From contig RSEF01000004.1 in assembly GCA_003993805.1 (NCBI GenBank), positions 16,861,819 through 16,925,818 on the forward strand: 64,000 bases of DNA. Direction: 5' to 3'. Both the position numbers and the translations under genes were made by a program. The stretch is from Himantopus leucocephalus. Taxonomy: Eukaryota > Chordata > Aves > Charadriiformes > Recurvirostridae. The notes under the pieces are model-generated. The model was not told where the DNA came from. It did no database searches and saw only the letters and a list, made by a program, of their open reading frames with translations. This document shows positions 13,469-25,200 of the stretch, in pieces; within the stretch, counting starts at the first letter, position 1, and the number at the start of each line of letters is the position of its first letter.

Positions 13469-13753
13469 AATGCAACTTGCCAATGCAAACACAAAGTCAG
13501 TCATGAATTCACTTATTGGAGACATGTATGTGCTCTAGGAGCTGGATGACTTGAGGCGGACAGAAGGGGTCTCTGGCAACACTTGTTACCTACAATACAG
13601 AAAAAAAAAAGCACCCGCTTCCACTCTTCCCTGCAGTGCTGAGTCAGGCGAAAGATCTTTTATTTAAATCTTCCCAGTGAAGGGTGATGTACAACACCCA
13701 CAGACGTGAGAAGGCTAATACTACCAGAGATGGGCAGTGCGAATTCACAAGGA

Positions 13754-13775
13754 AATTAATTAATTAATTAATTAA
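13754..13775. repeat. (AATT)n microsatellite
   Basis: About five perfect AATT units form a self-complementary AT-rich stretch. Confidence 0.9.
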
Positions 13776-15479
13776 ATCAGATGCCACACTACTTTTATCA
13801 CAAAGGCACAGTTCTCATTAGGTTTTCTCTATAGGAGAAAGTTACAGTAGGTTAACTAACTACTGGCATGGCTATAAACAGATGTGCTTAAACTAGCACA
13901 AATCTGCGTGTGGACATGGACTGTCATTTAGTTTAGCTCAAGATAAAGTTTAGGTAGACTCAAGTGAGAAATCCAAACACAGATTGCACCGATTTAATTA
14001 AATCACTAAAAATAAAATCGGTTTCCGATGATCATCTGGTACCATTTTCTTGCGCAGACAAGGTGTTTCTTCCATCTGTGCAGCTCCACGAATACTTAGC
14101 AAATCTTGCAGGGAGGTGGGGAAGACGGACTTTTTGGATAAGAATAACAAGATCACCTGTACTGTTGAACAATGTAGGTTTATTTCTAGATACTAAAGCT
14201 GAGTAGGATTTGAAGCTTTTATATGAGCAGTGACAATTAAAATTCTGCCCAGGCATAACTGTATGATGATACTGTTGTGTAAAATGCACATTATACTGCA
14301 GAGGGTAGGACTGCTGCCCAGTGACACTCCACTCTACCGAGCTGCCTGTCTGTGAGGAGGCAACAGCCCGGGCTGAACCCGCTGGACTGAGGCAAACTGA
14401 TTCCAGCGGATGCCCAGAGCAGTTGCCCGCAGCATACAGCATCCTCCGCGGGTGAGCTTCGCTGAACTGCTGTCCTGATCCTGCCTGTTTTCTCCCCTCC
14501 AAGACGAACTGCACCATTAGGTTTAACTTGCGAAACAGTAACTTGATTTTGATTCCAGAGTCACTAATAGGTACTTATTTCTCACTGCAGCTTTGCTGCC
14601 TGTTGACACCCCAGGACAGCCATGTACTGCTTTCAACTTTGTTGCAAACATTTATTATTGTTCTTTCTACTACATCCACATCTACATCTTTGAACTGTAG
14701 ATAACAATATTGATTTAAATGCAATCAAAGCCTGCCGTACAATGAACACTTTGTCCACATTGTGCCATAGTGTGGCAAGGGCTGCCTCCTTCCCAGTGAT
14801 GGAGGTCCTTTAAAGGGACATGATTTATGAGTTCAAGAGGAAAAAACAAGTTTACGCTTCAATTACAGAATTGTGAAGGAGAGCAGAAACTTGGGTCCCC
14901 ACGTGGAGCTTCTCAGATATTCTGCCAAAAGTGGAACAGGGAGGGAGAAAGAGGAGGGGAGGGTAAAGGAGATGGGTTCAGCCCTCATAACCAACTGCTG
15001 ACACCCTCAAGAAGTTTCACAGTGGCAGGACAGCAGATCTCCACTGTCCTGACCATACCCCATGGTCTGCCCTGGGGGCAGAGACGCAGGGGGCATAGAA
15101 CGGTCCGTAACATCGCTGGGGAGGATAAGCCCCATTGCAAACTATTTTATTTAAAAATTATTCACTGCCAAAGAAACCCAAGAAAGACATAATAAACCAA
15201 ACAGCAATAGCCACGGGTTACCGTAGCTTATAGAACAGCATCGATCACACCAGAGAGCTGGCTGCCAAGGGAGCAGAAATTAATAAATGCTGCTCTTGTT
15301 GCCATGCCAACTATTTATAACAATGAAGCATGCATAAGGAAGTAAATAAAACCAGGCTGGGGGTGGGGTGGGTGGTATGGAAATACAGACAAAAAAGCAG
15401 GAGAAGTCACAGGGAAGTGACACTTCGCGTTCCAGGGTTTCACCAGTGGCTTTGCACGAAGCGGGGACGCAGTAAGGAA

Positions 15480-16060
15480 CAGCGCCCCACGGGGTGCCCC
15501 TCATTTACCAGGGTTACACCTCACGCCCCACGCCGCTGCCGGCCCACGCGTGCCCGGCGGGAGGCCGTGCAGGTCCCACCGACGGCGGGCCCCTGCCCTC
15601 CGCCCGGCCCAGCCCGGGGCACCGCGGGCACGGTTGGCTCCGGCGGCTGCTCGCTTGGCTACCGGCCCTGCGGCTCCCCGCGGGAGGGGAGCGGTACCTC
15701 AGCCGTCATTTAACCGCCTGCCGCCGCGGACGCTGTCCCCGCACTCCCGCCCCCCGCGGACACCGGGACGGGACCGGGACCGGCGGAGCCCCCCCGAGCC
15801 CTTACCTGCCCTCGGCGGCGTGGGGCGGCCGGCGGGGGCGGGGCTACCCCGGGGGCGGGGCTACCCCGCGGGGGGCGGGGCCATCCCGCGGGGGGCGGGG
15901 CCGTGCCCGGGGCGGGGCGGGGCCGTGCCCGTGCCGGGCGGTAGCACCGCGGAAAACCCGGTCCGGAGTTGAGAGCAGCGGGAGCGGGAGCCGGGGCGGG
16001 TGGTGTTCAGGCAGGTTGGCGGGGGGGCTGGGGGCAGGTGACGGTTTGGGAGGCGGGTTG
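15480..16060. promoter_or_regulatory. CpG island, probable promoter of the SYTL-like gene
   Basis: Very high GC content and dense CpG contrast sharply with the AT-rich flanks. The island contains a GC-box array (15834-15923) and a consensus minus-strand splice donor at 15806/15805 (GGCAG|GTAAGG). That fits an untranslated first exon of the leftward SYTL-like gene ending at 15806, with transcription starting somewhere in the GC-box region. No TATA box was seen, as is usual for CpG-island promoters. The long open frames through it (for example 15494-16105) are products of GC-rich composition. Confidence 0.7.
15834..15923. promoter_or_regulatory. Tandem array of Sp1/KLF GC boxes
   Basis: Copies of gggggcggggc start at 15834, 15851, 15871 and 15891, spaced 17, 20 and 20 bp, separated by ctacccc- or catcccg-type linkers. 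They are followed by a ggggcggggcggggc block at 15909-15923. Each matches the Sp1/KLF consensus. The spacing of about two helical turns would place sites on the same DNA face. Confidence 0.75.
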
Positions 16061-16183
16061 GGGTTGCGGATCCTTTCAGTTTTCCTAACTACAGTTTTTC
16101 CTTAAGTTATATTTTGGGTTGTAAAGACGAGGTAAGTGGTCCCACCCTTGGCACAGCCAGGGCAGGACCTGCCTCAGAGAGGG

Positions 16184-16279
16184 AAGGTGTTAGGAGAGGT
16201 GTAAGGTGTTGGGAGAGGTGTAAGGTGTGTGTTGGGAGAGGTGAAAGGTGTTGGGAGAGGTGTCAGGTGTTAGGAGAGC
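16184..16279. repeat. Short tandem repeat, about 20-bp unit, five copies
   Basis: Five imperfect copies of aggtgttgggagaggtgta lie head to tail. One copy has a 4-bp gtgt expansion and the last is partial. It sits at the right edge of the CpG island. Confidence 0.85.
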
Positions 16280-19200
16280 AGGGGTAGGCAGGAACGCTGC
16301 CCACCTCAGCCCCAGGGCTCTGCACGAGGCAGCCCCAAGGTGTGGGACACCCACAGCATGGCCGCTCGTGGCCCCCAGGCGTCTTCTCTCGGGGCGGCAG
16401 GGTTACCGGCCTCTGAAACAAAACCCGTCCCTCTCCCCTCGCTCCGTGCCTGAGGGGTAATGGAGAGGGACGCTCTGGGTCGGTGAGTATTCTAGTCTTC
16501 AACTCGAGCAGATAACGAGGAGCAAACCTCCTCCAAGCGCCTGAGGCTTGGCTTCAAGCCTGAGCCAGAAAAAAATTAAGTGCTGAGTTATGATTTGAAG
16601 GTACATTCCCAGCAATTCCATTTTATTTGGATTCCTACATCCCTGCTGTTTACTTCTTCAACGTATTCTAGACGCATGACGCTGCTCTCCATCCCCCTCG
16701 GTGCCCCACCAGTCTCCGTCCCCTCATACCAAGGCGAAGTCACAAAGCAGAGAGACACAAGGGACAGTAACACATCTTAGGCCCGGAGGAGAAATCAAGA
16801 GGCTCCGGAGACCTGGGGAATGCCCCTACCTTGCTATTTGGGACCATGGTAGTCTACAACACAGCAGTGCCTCGTTAGGAAAAAAAAACCAAACAGTGCA
16901 GCTGTGAAAGGATTTAGCACCCAGGCGAGAAACGGGCATGGAGAGCGACAGGCCACCTGCAGTGCCTGCTGTCCCGGCCAGCTGCGGAGACCACATCTCC
17001 TGCAGTTTCCATCTTCTACAACAGATAAGGCTGAAGCAGGACTAGTCACACACGCACTCAGCTTCTGCTAAGTGTTTGCCTGCTACATGCAAACTCTTTT
17101 ACCTGACTGTCCCTATTTTAAAGATGGAGGGATGAAGGACACAAAGTGAAGCATCTTGCCCCAAAGTTCAGTTTGCGCCCAACAATGCCACTAACTCGTT
17201 CACGAGTTCCAGCCCTGAGACAAAACCCATCGGTCTGCCCAACGTCGTGCCGCTCCTGGGCAATCCTCAAATGCCTCTGCAAGCCCGAGCCGCTATACAA
17301 GGGGATTAAAGTATTGTTTTGAAAAGAGGGACATTCATTGTTGAGGACATGGGGATATTTGCATTGGAGTATTTGCTTTCCCACTGTAAATGCTGATTTC
17401 CAGCTGCAGTAAACCAGAATCACTCTAATGATCTCAATTAGCTGAGATAAGTTTAGTGGCAGCTGTGCATTTCCTCGGGTAAGCTGAGATCCGAGGACAC
17501 AGAGACAGCTCTGCCGACAGCCTTCAGCTCCATGGCTTACCCTTGTCAACGGAGCCTTTAGGCTATACGATGGAGCGCTGCCTTTGAAGGCAAAGAGCCA
17601 GAGTCTTACTCCTGACCTACCATTAACTTCATGTAGCGCCACAGAAACTACTTAACTTTTCTTTATCTCAGCCCCAGTCAATGGCAATAACACTAAAGCC
17701 CGTTGAGCTCAGGAAGAGCGCTGTTATTCCTGTAACTCGGCTTGGGTGCTCAGAATCCATTTTGGGGTTTCAGCATCAAATTAATCAGCGCAAACCAGAC
17801 TCTGCAACTGCAGGAAGAATTTTGATATGAGGATGCAGTAGGTACAATATTGGTTGGATTTTACAGCCCGTGCTTTCACATTTTTATCCAGGCACCTTAA
17901 ACCCAGGCCGTTATAGCCTACGCCTAATAACGGGTGTAAAATAACAACCCTACAGCATGCAGTAAACTTCAGAAGTGACAGACTTACAAACTGTCCCAGA
18001 CATCACTATGCGTTTGAATTTCTGGGTGCCGGAGAGTCAACGCTTCTGCAGCAAGTGAAGGAAGGAACGACAGCTTAGTAAAGGTTTTATTTCTGGCCAG
18101 CGCTGTTCAGTGATAGAGAAAAATGTGACTCAGAAGTGAGTAAATACAGTCACACGGGGACAACTTTACAGCAGCCTGTAAAATCAGTGAGGAAATGCCT
18201 TTTATTACTGCAGCCAGTTACTCCTATGCTTTTCTCAACTTCCAGTCTTTTAATGTCTTCATGAGAACAACTGGCAGAAGCCACGTAAAACACTAAAATA
18301 GTAGGCAGAGGTGGGAAAAAAATGGATTTACTTGCTGATCTCTATTTAAGCTTTTATGGTCTGTATCCTAAAAAAACCTGCTGATTCAAGTCTAAGGTTT
18401 GGCCTATTAAGCTGAAAATACTGGGAGGTGTTCTGAGGCTGGGAGATGCGGATTGCTGCCTGCCCTTACTGGTCACTGAGCATCTCTTGCGATCAGCTGG
18501 CACTTTGCTTGTGGCCCATGTGCAGCCCTGATGATGTGTATTGAGGACGATACTGCCCAAGCGCATAAATCTCCATGCCTGGGAAAGGACACGGGACATC
18601 CTTGAGCTGGACCAGTGTCTCTGGCTCTGTGGGTCTGTTTGAGGATTCCCCACTGCCCTGGAACACCCAGCCCAGACGGGAAAGCAGGGAGAGGAGGGGA
18701 CTTGGGGCTGTTTAAGCCCTCAGTAGGTTTTGAAACAGCCTTGGGCTTGCCCCAAGACACCAGTGCTTCTGCAATAACCCTCAGGTGTTACTGCTCTGCC
18801 AGGGATCTCTCTCTGGGGGCGCTTCCTCCCCTTGTGCCATGGTTGAAGTGACAAAGGTTTGTTCATTCATATTCCAGTAAGGGAGAAAAGTCCCTCAAAA
18901 CCTACACCACTTTTCAGAGTACAATGGATTTAGACCAGGAGCACCTTTAACGCGGATGAACAGTCCTTTTGTTATTTCCTATGTTGAGACCTCAGTAAGT
19001 ACAGCCATACCACAGCTCGTTGTTCTGTCTTTTTCTTTCTATGCTATCCTTTTTCTTAACTCAAATCCCACTAAGCCTAGAGTGTTTTCAGTATTTTTAG
19101 CTGTGACTTTCAAAAGGCTGCCAAGAGATAGCTGAAAAGTATACAGCAGTGTGATTAATGCTCTTGGCTTTTCTTCATGATTCGGCTCAGTGTTAGAGGA

Positions 19201-22200
19201 ACCTAAACGTGGAAGCATGACAAAAGCACCAGCAACTATTTCGCTGGGGGTTTTCATTCAAATTTTTGCTACCCCAATGGGTGTCTGTAACTTTCCTCCC
19301 GGCTATATAACTGCAGTGCTAAAATTACTGGGAGCACCAAGGGAAGAACATGGTCCTTGTAGATGCCGTTTACTTCCCACTGTCTTGTCATAAAAATATT
19401 ATACTGAGAACAAATTGCCTCTCAGTTTTGTTTACTGGGTGTTAAAATTTTAGTTTGCAGCATGCCAGAATAAAGAAACAGATAAAAATCCCCTGTCCAT
19501 TAGTGCAAACGCTCCACCAGCAAGCCATAAACATAAATGAAGACTGCAAAGGAGAAAAAAAACAACCCATAAATCTGTGTATGAGCAGGATCCTACTCAC
19601 ATCTGCAGGAACTGTGGATCTGGGACTAAACAGGTGCAGAATAGCAACGTAGCTCTTTAGCCACATCCCTTGCAAGCTCTGTGTCTTACTTGGTTAGAGA
19701 AGGAAAGTCACGGAACAGCCAAAATCCAGCAAGTAAAATTCAGTGCAGGTCAACCGGAGTTACATGGAGCTCGTCCAGTTTAAACCAGCTAAGAACCTGG
19801 CCTTATTTTATTTGGCACTGTGGGCCTCAGTTTTTACTGATGAAAAGCTGAACTGTTTTAATCGAAAACCACGGCTCTGTGTCCTTTCTACTGTAAGATA
19901 TAAATCTGCATTGGCTGGCAGTGACAACTATGAAAGATTTTTGATACTATCATGCTCAGCACTGCAAGCATTGTAAGATTATTTTTTTTTTTTAATTTAA
20001 TAATGGTTTTAAAAGAGAAATTGGCTCATGTTTCAGAGAACTTTCTGAGGGGGTTAGAAATCATGTGGAAGATGTTACTAATTGGTTACAGCAAAGCCAA
20101 CTGTTTTTATAGGGCCACATTCATCCCGGCTACCAGTGACAGAGTGGGACGGCAAAGCGCACCCATGGCTCGAGGGGCAGGAGGGGCTTGGGTCTGCACC
20201 CAGTTCCTGGGGCAAGGTCCAGGCCCAAACCTGTAGCGAGAAGAGCTGGTTACAAGAGGTGAGGTTTCCCTGTGGAAATGGAGGAACACGGGCACCTGTA
20301 GAGGTGAATCACCCCATCCTACAATAGGTGAGGAAGAGCATGGACCTCCTTCCTGAGGTGCCTCACCTTCTGTCACCCACTGTGTAAGGAACTGAGAGAA
20401 CACGGCCAGGGAGTCCTGCTTCTACATGAGGTAAGCGGAGTCTGATCCCAAACCAGACTCCTTTGAGACTACTGGTGGGTTTTAAGGCTTATTTCATTCC
20501 AGTGGCCAGAAAGCCAAGTAACCATACAAAACCTGGCGGGCACAAGGAAAATCCTTCTGGAAAACAGACCTACAAGCCTGAGACCCCCAACCATGCGTCA
20601 AGACTGGTACTGATCAGTGTTAGTAGAGGAAACAGGTAAAAGTTTACACGTGCATGAGATAAAATAGCATTGACTGCGTACTGATACATACTGCTCTGCG
20701 AGCAATACTTACAGTTGTGGCCACATGTGTTTAGGTTGAGGGCAGTGCTAAAACAGAGTGAAACCATCACAGAAAAGGAAATGCTATGGAGCTGCTCTTA
20801 CCACCACTGTCGCTTCGTGTTTGCTGTGCTGAACTGAGGATTTAGGCTAGACATATGGTGCCTATGGCAAAAAGCATCCGGAGAAATCTGTTCTCTGGCT
20901 GCCAAGACGTGCAGTAGCCCAGCTTACAGCAGACGACAACATGGAGCAGAAGGTGACTTCTCAAAGACAGACGATTAGCAAAGGTTTACCATTTTCAGAC
21001 AGAAGTATGCTGTTGATGGTTAAGTGACACTGCCTGACATCCCTTCCACGCACTGTCCCATCCCTGCCCTCTGAACGCTCCGCATGCTCCCTTCACATCA
21101 GCAGGAAGCCATCAGAAATACACGTTTGCTGCTAACTGGCTTTGAAAACGCACTATGCTGTAAGAGGAAATAATACAGTCTCTCCTGTTGGGAACACATC
21201 CTGGCATGCCTTTAACAACAAGCAAACAATACGTCTTCTTTCATACAGCGGTTTCTTTGGAATATCAGTGAGTTTGCTGCCCTCTTGCAGTCCAAATCAC
21301 ATTTTAAAACTGGATTTCCCTTTGGTTCTGACAGGGTGTCCTAAGTAAAGGCTACAGTGCAGCGTGGTACCAGACAAGGAAAGATAACACAGAGGCAAAG
21401 CTGTTTGCAAGATACCAAAAAAGCAGTAGATGTTTTTCCGCTTAATGAGAATATCTGCAGTTACATTAGCTTGCAAGCGAACGAACTCCAGTGAATAAAA
21501 GCGGAGGACAGAGTTCCCCAGGGTGGCGCAACCTTCCCCCAGATGCTGTTTTACCACCAGCGCTCCACAGCCTGCTGCATTTCTCTGCGGGAGCGCTCGG
21601 CCGGGACAGGGTACCAGCATCCCAGAGAGCCGGGCCTTTCCGACCCGCTCTCCTACCCGTGAGATAAGCAGAGGCTGGGTTTGTTCATGGATCTGTCATG
21701 TAAAAAAAGGAAATCTAAGCAGAAGTGCCGCTCAGCACTGTGAAACTGTGCTCTGCTCCAGCACAAGGCTCGGCACACAAACATTTCAGGTCCACAAAAC
21801 CCCTCGTCACAATCAGCACTGCACATGGTCAGCTCTGGAATTTCCTTTTTTGCCCCCTATAACATGCCTATGTAACATAACCTATTTTGGAATAAATACA
21901 CTGCGGGCAAAGTTCAAAATTTCAGCACCAGTCTGTGCACCATCCCCGGTATGAACTCACAGAACGTCATATGGACTAATTTCCCCAGAAATGGGCACCG
22001 ACTTTGTATGTTGTGAAAGCTGATACTTTCAAGATGGGTTCTTCACCAGTATACATGCTTTCATCCAGTCTCTCACTTAGGTCATTATTATGGATTTGCA
22101 TCAGACCCTTCATGACATACTCATTTTGAACTAAAAGTCCACATTTTCCCAGTAGATTTTAAGTACTACGAGTAAATGTCTGTCTTGAGAGAAGTCCCAC

Positions 22201-25200
22201 TGAACTGCCAGACATCAGTGTGAGAACTCCTACTCAAAACAAATGGGTTTCAAAACTGCTTATACCCAGAATTTTGAAGGACAAAATGCATTTGGTGTGT
22301 CTTGATAAGCAGTCAGAGCAGAAAAGATAAATTTTAAGAGTAATTTTTTAAAAAAGAAAAAAGAACATTAGTTTGAAAATGATTTCTCATTACGAAAAAT
22401 CAGGAGAACTTTTTTTTCCTGTCCCCTCACAAGAGCTCAGGTATCCCTTCCTTTCCCCCCTTGCTCCCTCCAGCAAACCAAGCAAGGCTGAAATGCTCAC
22501 CTGCGTGTATTCCCATCTCAAAAGGGTGCAATGAGGTTTTAAGCCACTACAAAGCTTTTGTATTGCAAAAAAAGGTATAAAAATAGGCTGTTTTCATAAC
22601 ATGCATGGAATAAAAGAGGACTCTGCCAGAATTTTATAGGACTAAAATATTTAAAAAATGCCTAAATGCATTATGCTGATATTTGCTCAGAGGAAGTATT
22701 GCCTTTGCTGTATTTGCCTTGAGGGACTACTGCACAAAATGAGTTTGCTTACAGGAATGAGATCACAAAAATAGCATTTTCTAAAGAAACAGGAAAGATT
22801 TGCTGCATGTTCTTTGGAAGTGAAAATTAAGCTGCTACAATAAGGGATAACGCATTTAAGGCATATAAAAAATGTCACATGGATTTGTGCTCAATCACAA
22901 TTAAGCAAGTCCTTTTTAATCATCAAGAGCCAGCCCTTGTGACGAACTCCCACACCATTTATGTTTATCCCTTTCTTCAGTTCATGTTCTAAAAAAGGAG
23001 ATATTTGCAAAAATGAAAGTAGCCTATGAATGGCATTTGAACTGCACAGGAGATTATGTTATTCAAATAAATTTCTTTCTAGAAATTGCCAACTAATTGT
23101 CAACTATATTACTATTATTATTGTTAATACAATGTTGAAGTAGAAAACTCGGGAGAGGCATTGTCCTGCTTGGCTTTGAAGTCCAAACTGCAAGAAGCTG
23201 CTAATAGTTTTTAATCCTTTCTAAAGCCATATGATGACATATTCATGGTAGCTGTGTGCTTCAGTGGAGCCACTCCAAATAGTCAAAAACCATGAACAGG
23301 GTCATAAAAATAATGAAAATATGTTTAAAAATACTTTTTAAAAAATAAAAATTATGTACATAATTGATTTGCTTCTGTTTTTTGCTCTTTTAGGGTATAT
23401 TTGGAACTATTTTAAGATTTTTCCATGCAACCAAAAGGATAGAAACAGCCTTTCTTTAAAGAAAGAGCAAATGTAAACTGACCTTTCATGTCATCATTCA
23501 CCACCATGCCCAGAGGTAGGGATTTAGGGGAAACCATTAATTATTACATGGTTCATGATAAATTTTACAGTCCTGGTGCACCTTAGGTCGATGTCTCATC
23601 CTATGCAACATATTATCATGACGAAACACCGAGGCTAAATAGCAGCTTCCTACAGCACGTGTCCTTGGTGGTGTCCTCCTCTCCCCAGACCTCAGCCCTG
23701 CTTCCACAGCTGCGCGCACGAGGCGGACTTCAACGACTCCACTGACGCCACGGGACTAAAATCAAGGTGGAAAATGATCATTTGCAAGGTCAGGGTCTTG
23801 CTGTCCCAGGAAGGCACTTTAATTACATGTAATTACTGTTAGCAATGTACAACCACTCTAATCCAGCTGCTACAGGTCAGTTGTGAACCGGGGTGTGACC
23901 TGACTCCCAAAATCACAGTGAACTGAAAACAGCTTTTTCTAGAGATGCAAAGATGACCGTGACGCATGTTGAGTGGAACAATCCTTGCTGGATATATGAT
24001 ATTAACCTGCAGAATGAAAAGCTAATGTTAATTCAATACCAGTCACATCAGTGGTGCCAATAAATATGCCCCTGAACTGGATTTTAAGCCATTATTTCTT
24101 TCTGGGGGCCGTCTGTTTATAGAATTGGAAGCTTTTCAGCATTTCATACAGGCTCCAAGAACATATCACTTTACTTATTGAACGTTATAGAAAAAGCCAC
24201 CCAGTAGGAATTTTACATCGTCTCTGGCACAGCAGCAATATTCAGTGCTGGGGAGGAAAAAAGCAAAAAGAGCCCCACTGCACTTCTGATAATTTTACAA
24301 AGCAATTTGGTTCTTCGGGGCTGCCTGTACAAGCCTGCGGCTTTTTGCTTTTTCCTTGTGAGAGCCTGGGAATTCCAGGGTAGTTTATAAACCAAGATCG
24401 TTGCAGTAAGTCGAGTGCTGTGAAGCCGCACAGGCGATGGGGAGCCCAGCCGGGCGAGCGGAGATGCCTGCTGGAGCGGGGCTGGGGTGCAGCACCCCGG
24501 GTGCCCAGGGCTCTGCAGCACCCACCAGCCTGGCCTGGGGAAGCCAGGGAAGCCGTGGGAGCAAGGACATGGACACACGCAGCAGATGTGCAGGATGCAG
24601 CCTGGCTGTAGGCAGCACAAACCAAGCACGCTCCTCGCCTGTGGGAGCTGGACTGCGGGGCAGGGGCTGGTGTGCAGCGTGCCACAGCTACCGGCCGCGG
24701 ATCAGTGGTTTCTCCACCAACGGGGCATGTTTGTGCAGCTGCAAAACCCTGCTGCCGCGAGCAAAGGCATGACAGGGATGTAACTGTGCCAGGCCAGGCT
24801 GCCCCACTGCTTTTATTAGCTTATTTGAATCAAATTGCTGTGTACAACTGGATTAGACAGTTGTTCTTCAAAGGTTACACCCTACACACTATTAAGATTC
24901 ATGTGTTTTTCAGATGAAGTCATCTGAGTGATTGCTTTCCCAGCTGCTCCCATGATGTACAGGCTGCTGACAGCTTCATTTTCCATTACTTCCCTCCAGT
25001 TTGCAAACTCACTGCCTACTTGATCACCGAAGGATAACAAGTGCTTCCAAAGAATTCCAGCTGCTAACACGCGGTGTGCACCAAAGCTGCCGGGCTACAG
25101 GATCTGAGTCCCGATCAGTTGATGAATAACTTCGGTTGCCTGCCACAAGCGTATCAAAGGCATGACAACAAAAGTGCTTCAAGTTTATCTCCGCTGGTCT

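Larger units (their letters stand above)
2619..15805 (-). other. Inferred intron 1 of the SYTL-like gene (13.2 kb)
   Basis: It is bounded by a donor in the CpG island (GTAAGG at 15805-15800) and the acceptor at 2619. The link between these two sites is inferred, with no transcript support. The interval contains one CR1 3' fragment near 13.4 kb, an AATT microsatellite near 13.76 kb and a 15-A run at 11380-11394. Many open frames of 60-160 codons occur, but none has a recognisable domain or splice context. Confidence 0.5.

Noticed and set aside
15494..16105. 203-codon plus-strand frame in the left CpG island
   Set aside because: It runs through the tandem GC-box array and has low-complexity Gly/Arg/Pro composition; a composition artefact.
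17118..17642. 174-codon minus-strand frame in the intergenic region
   Set aside because: No recognisable domain, no flanking splice sites forming a gene, no promoter features.
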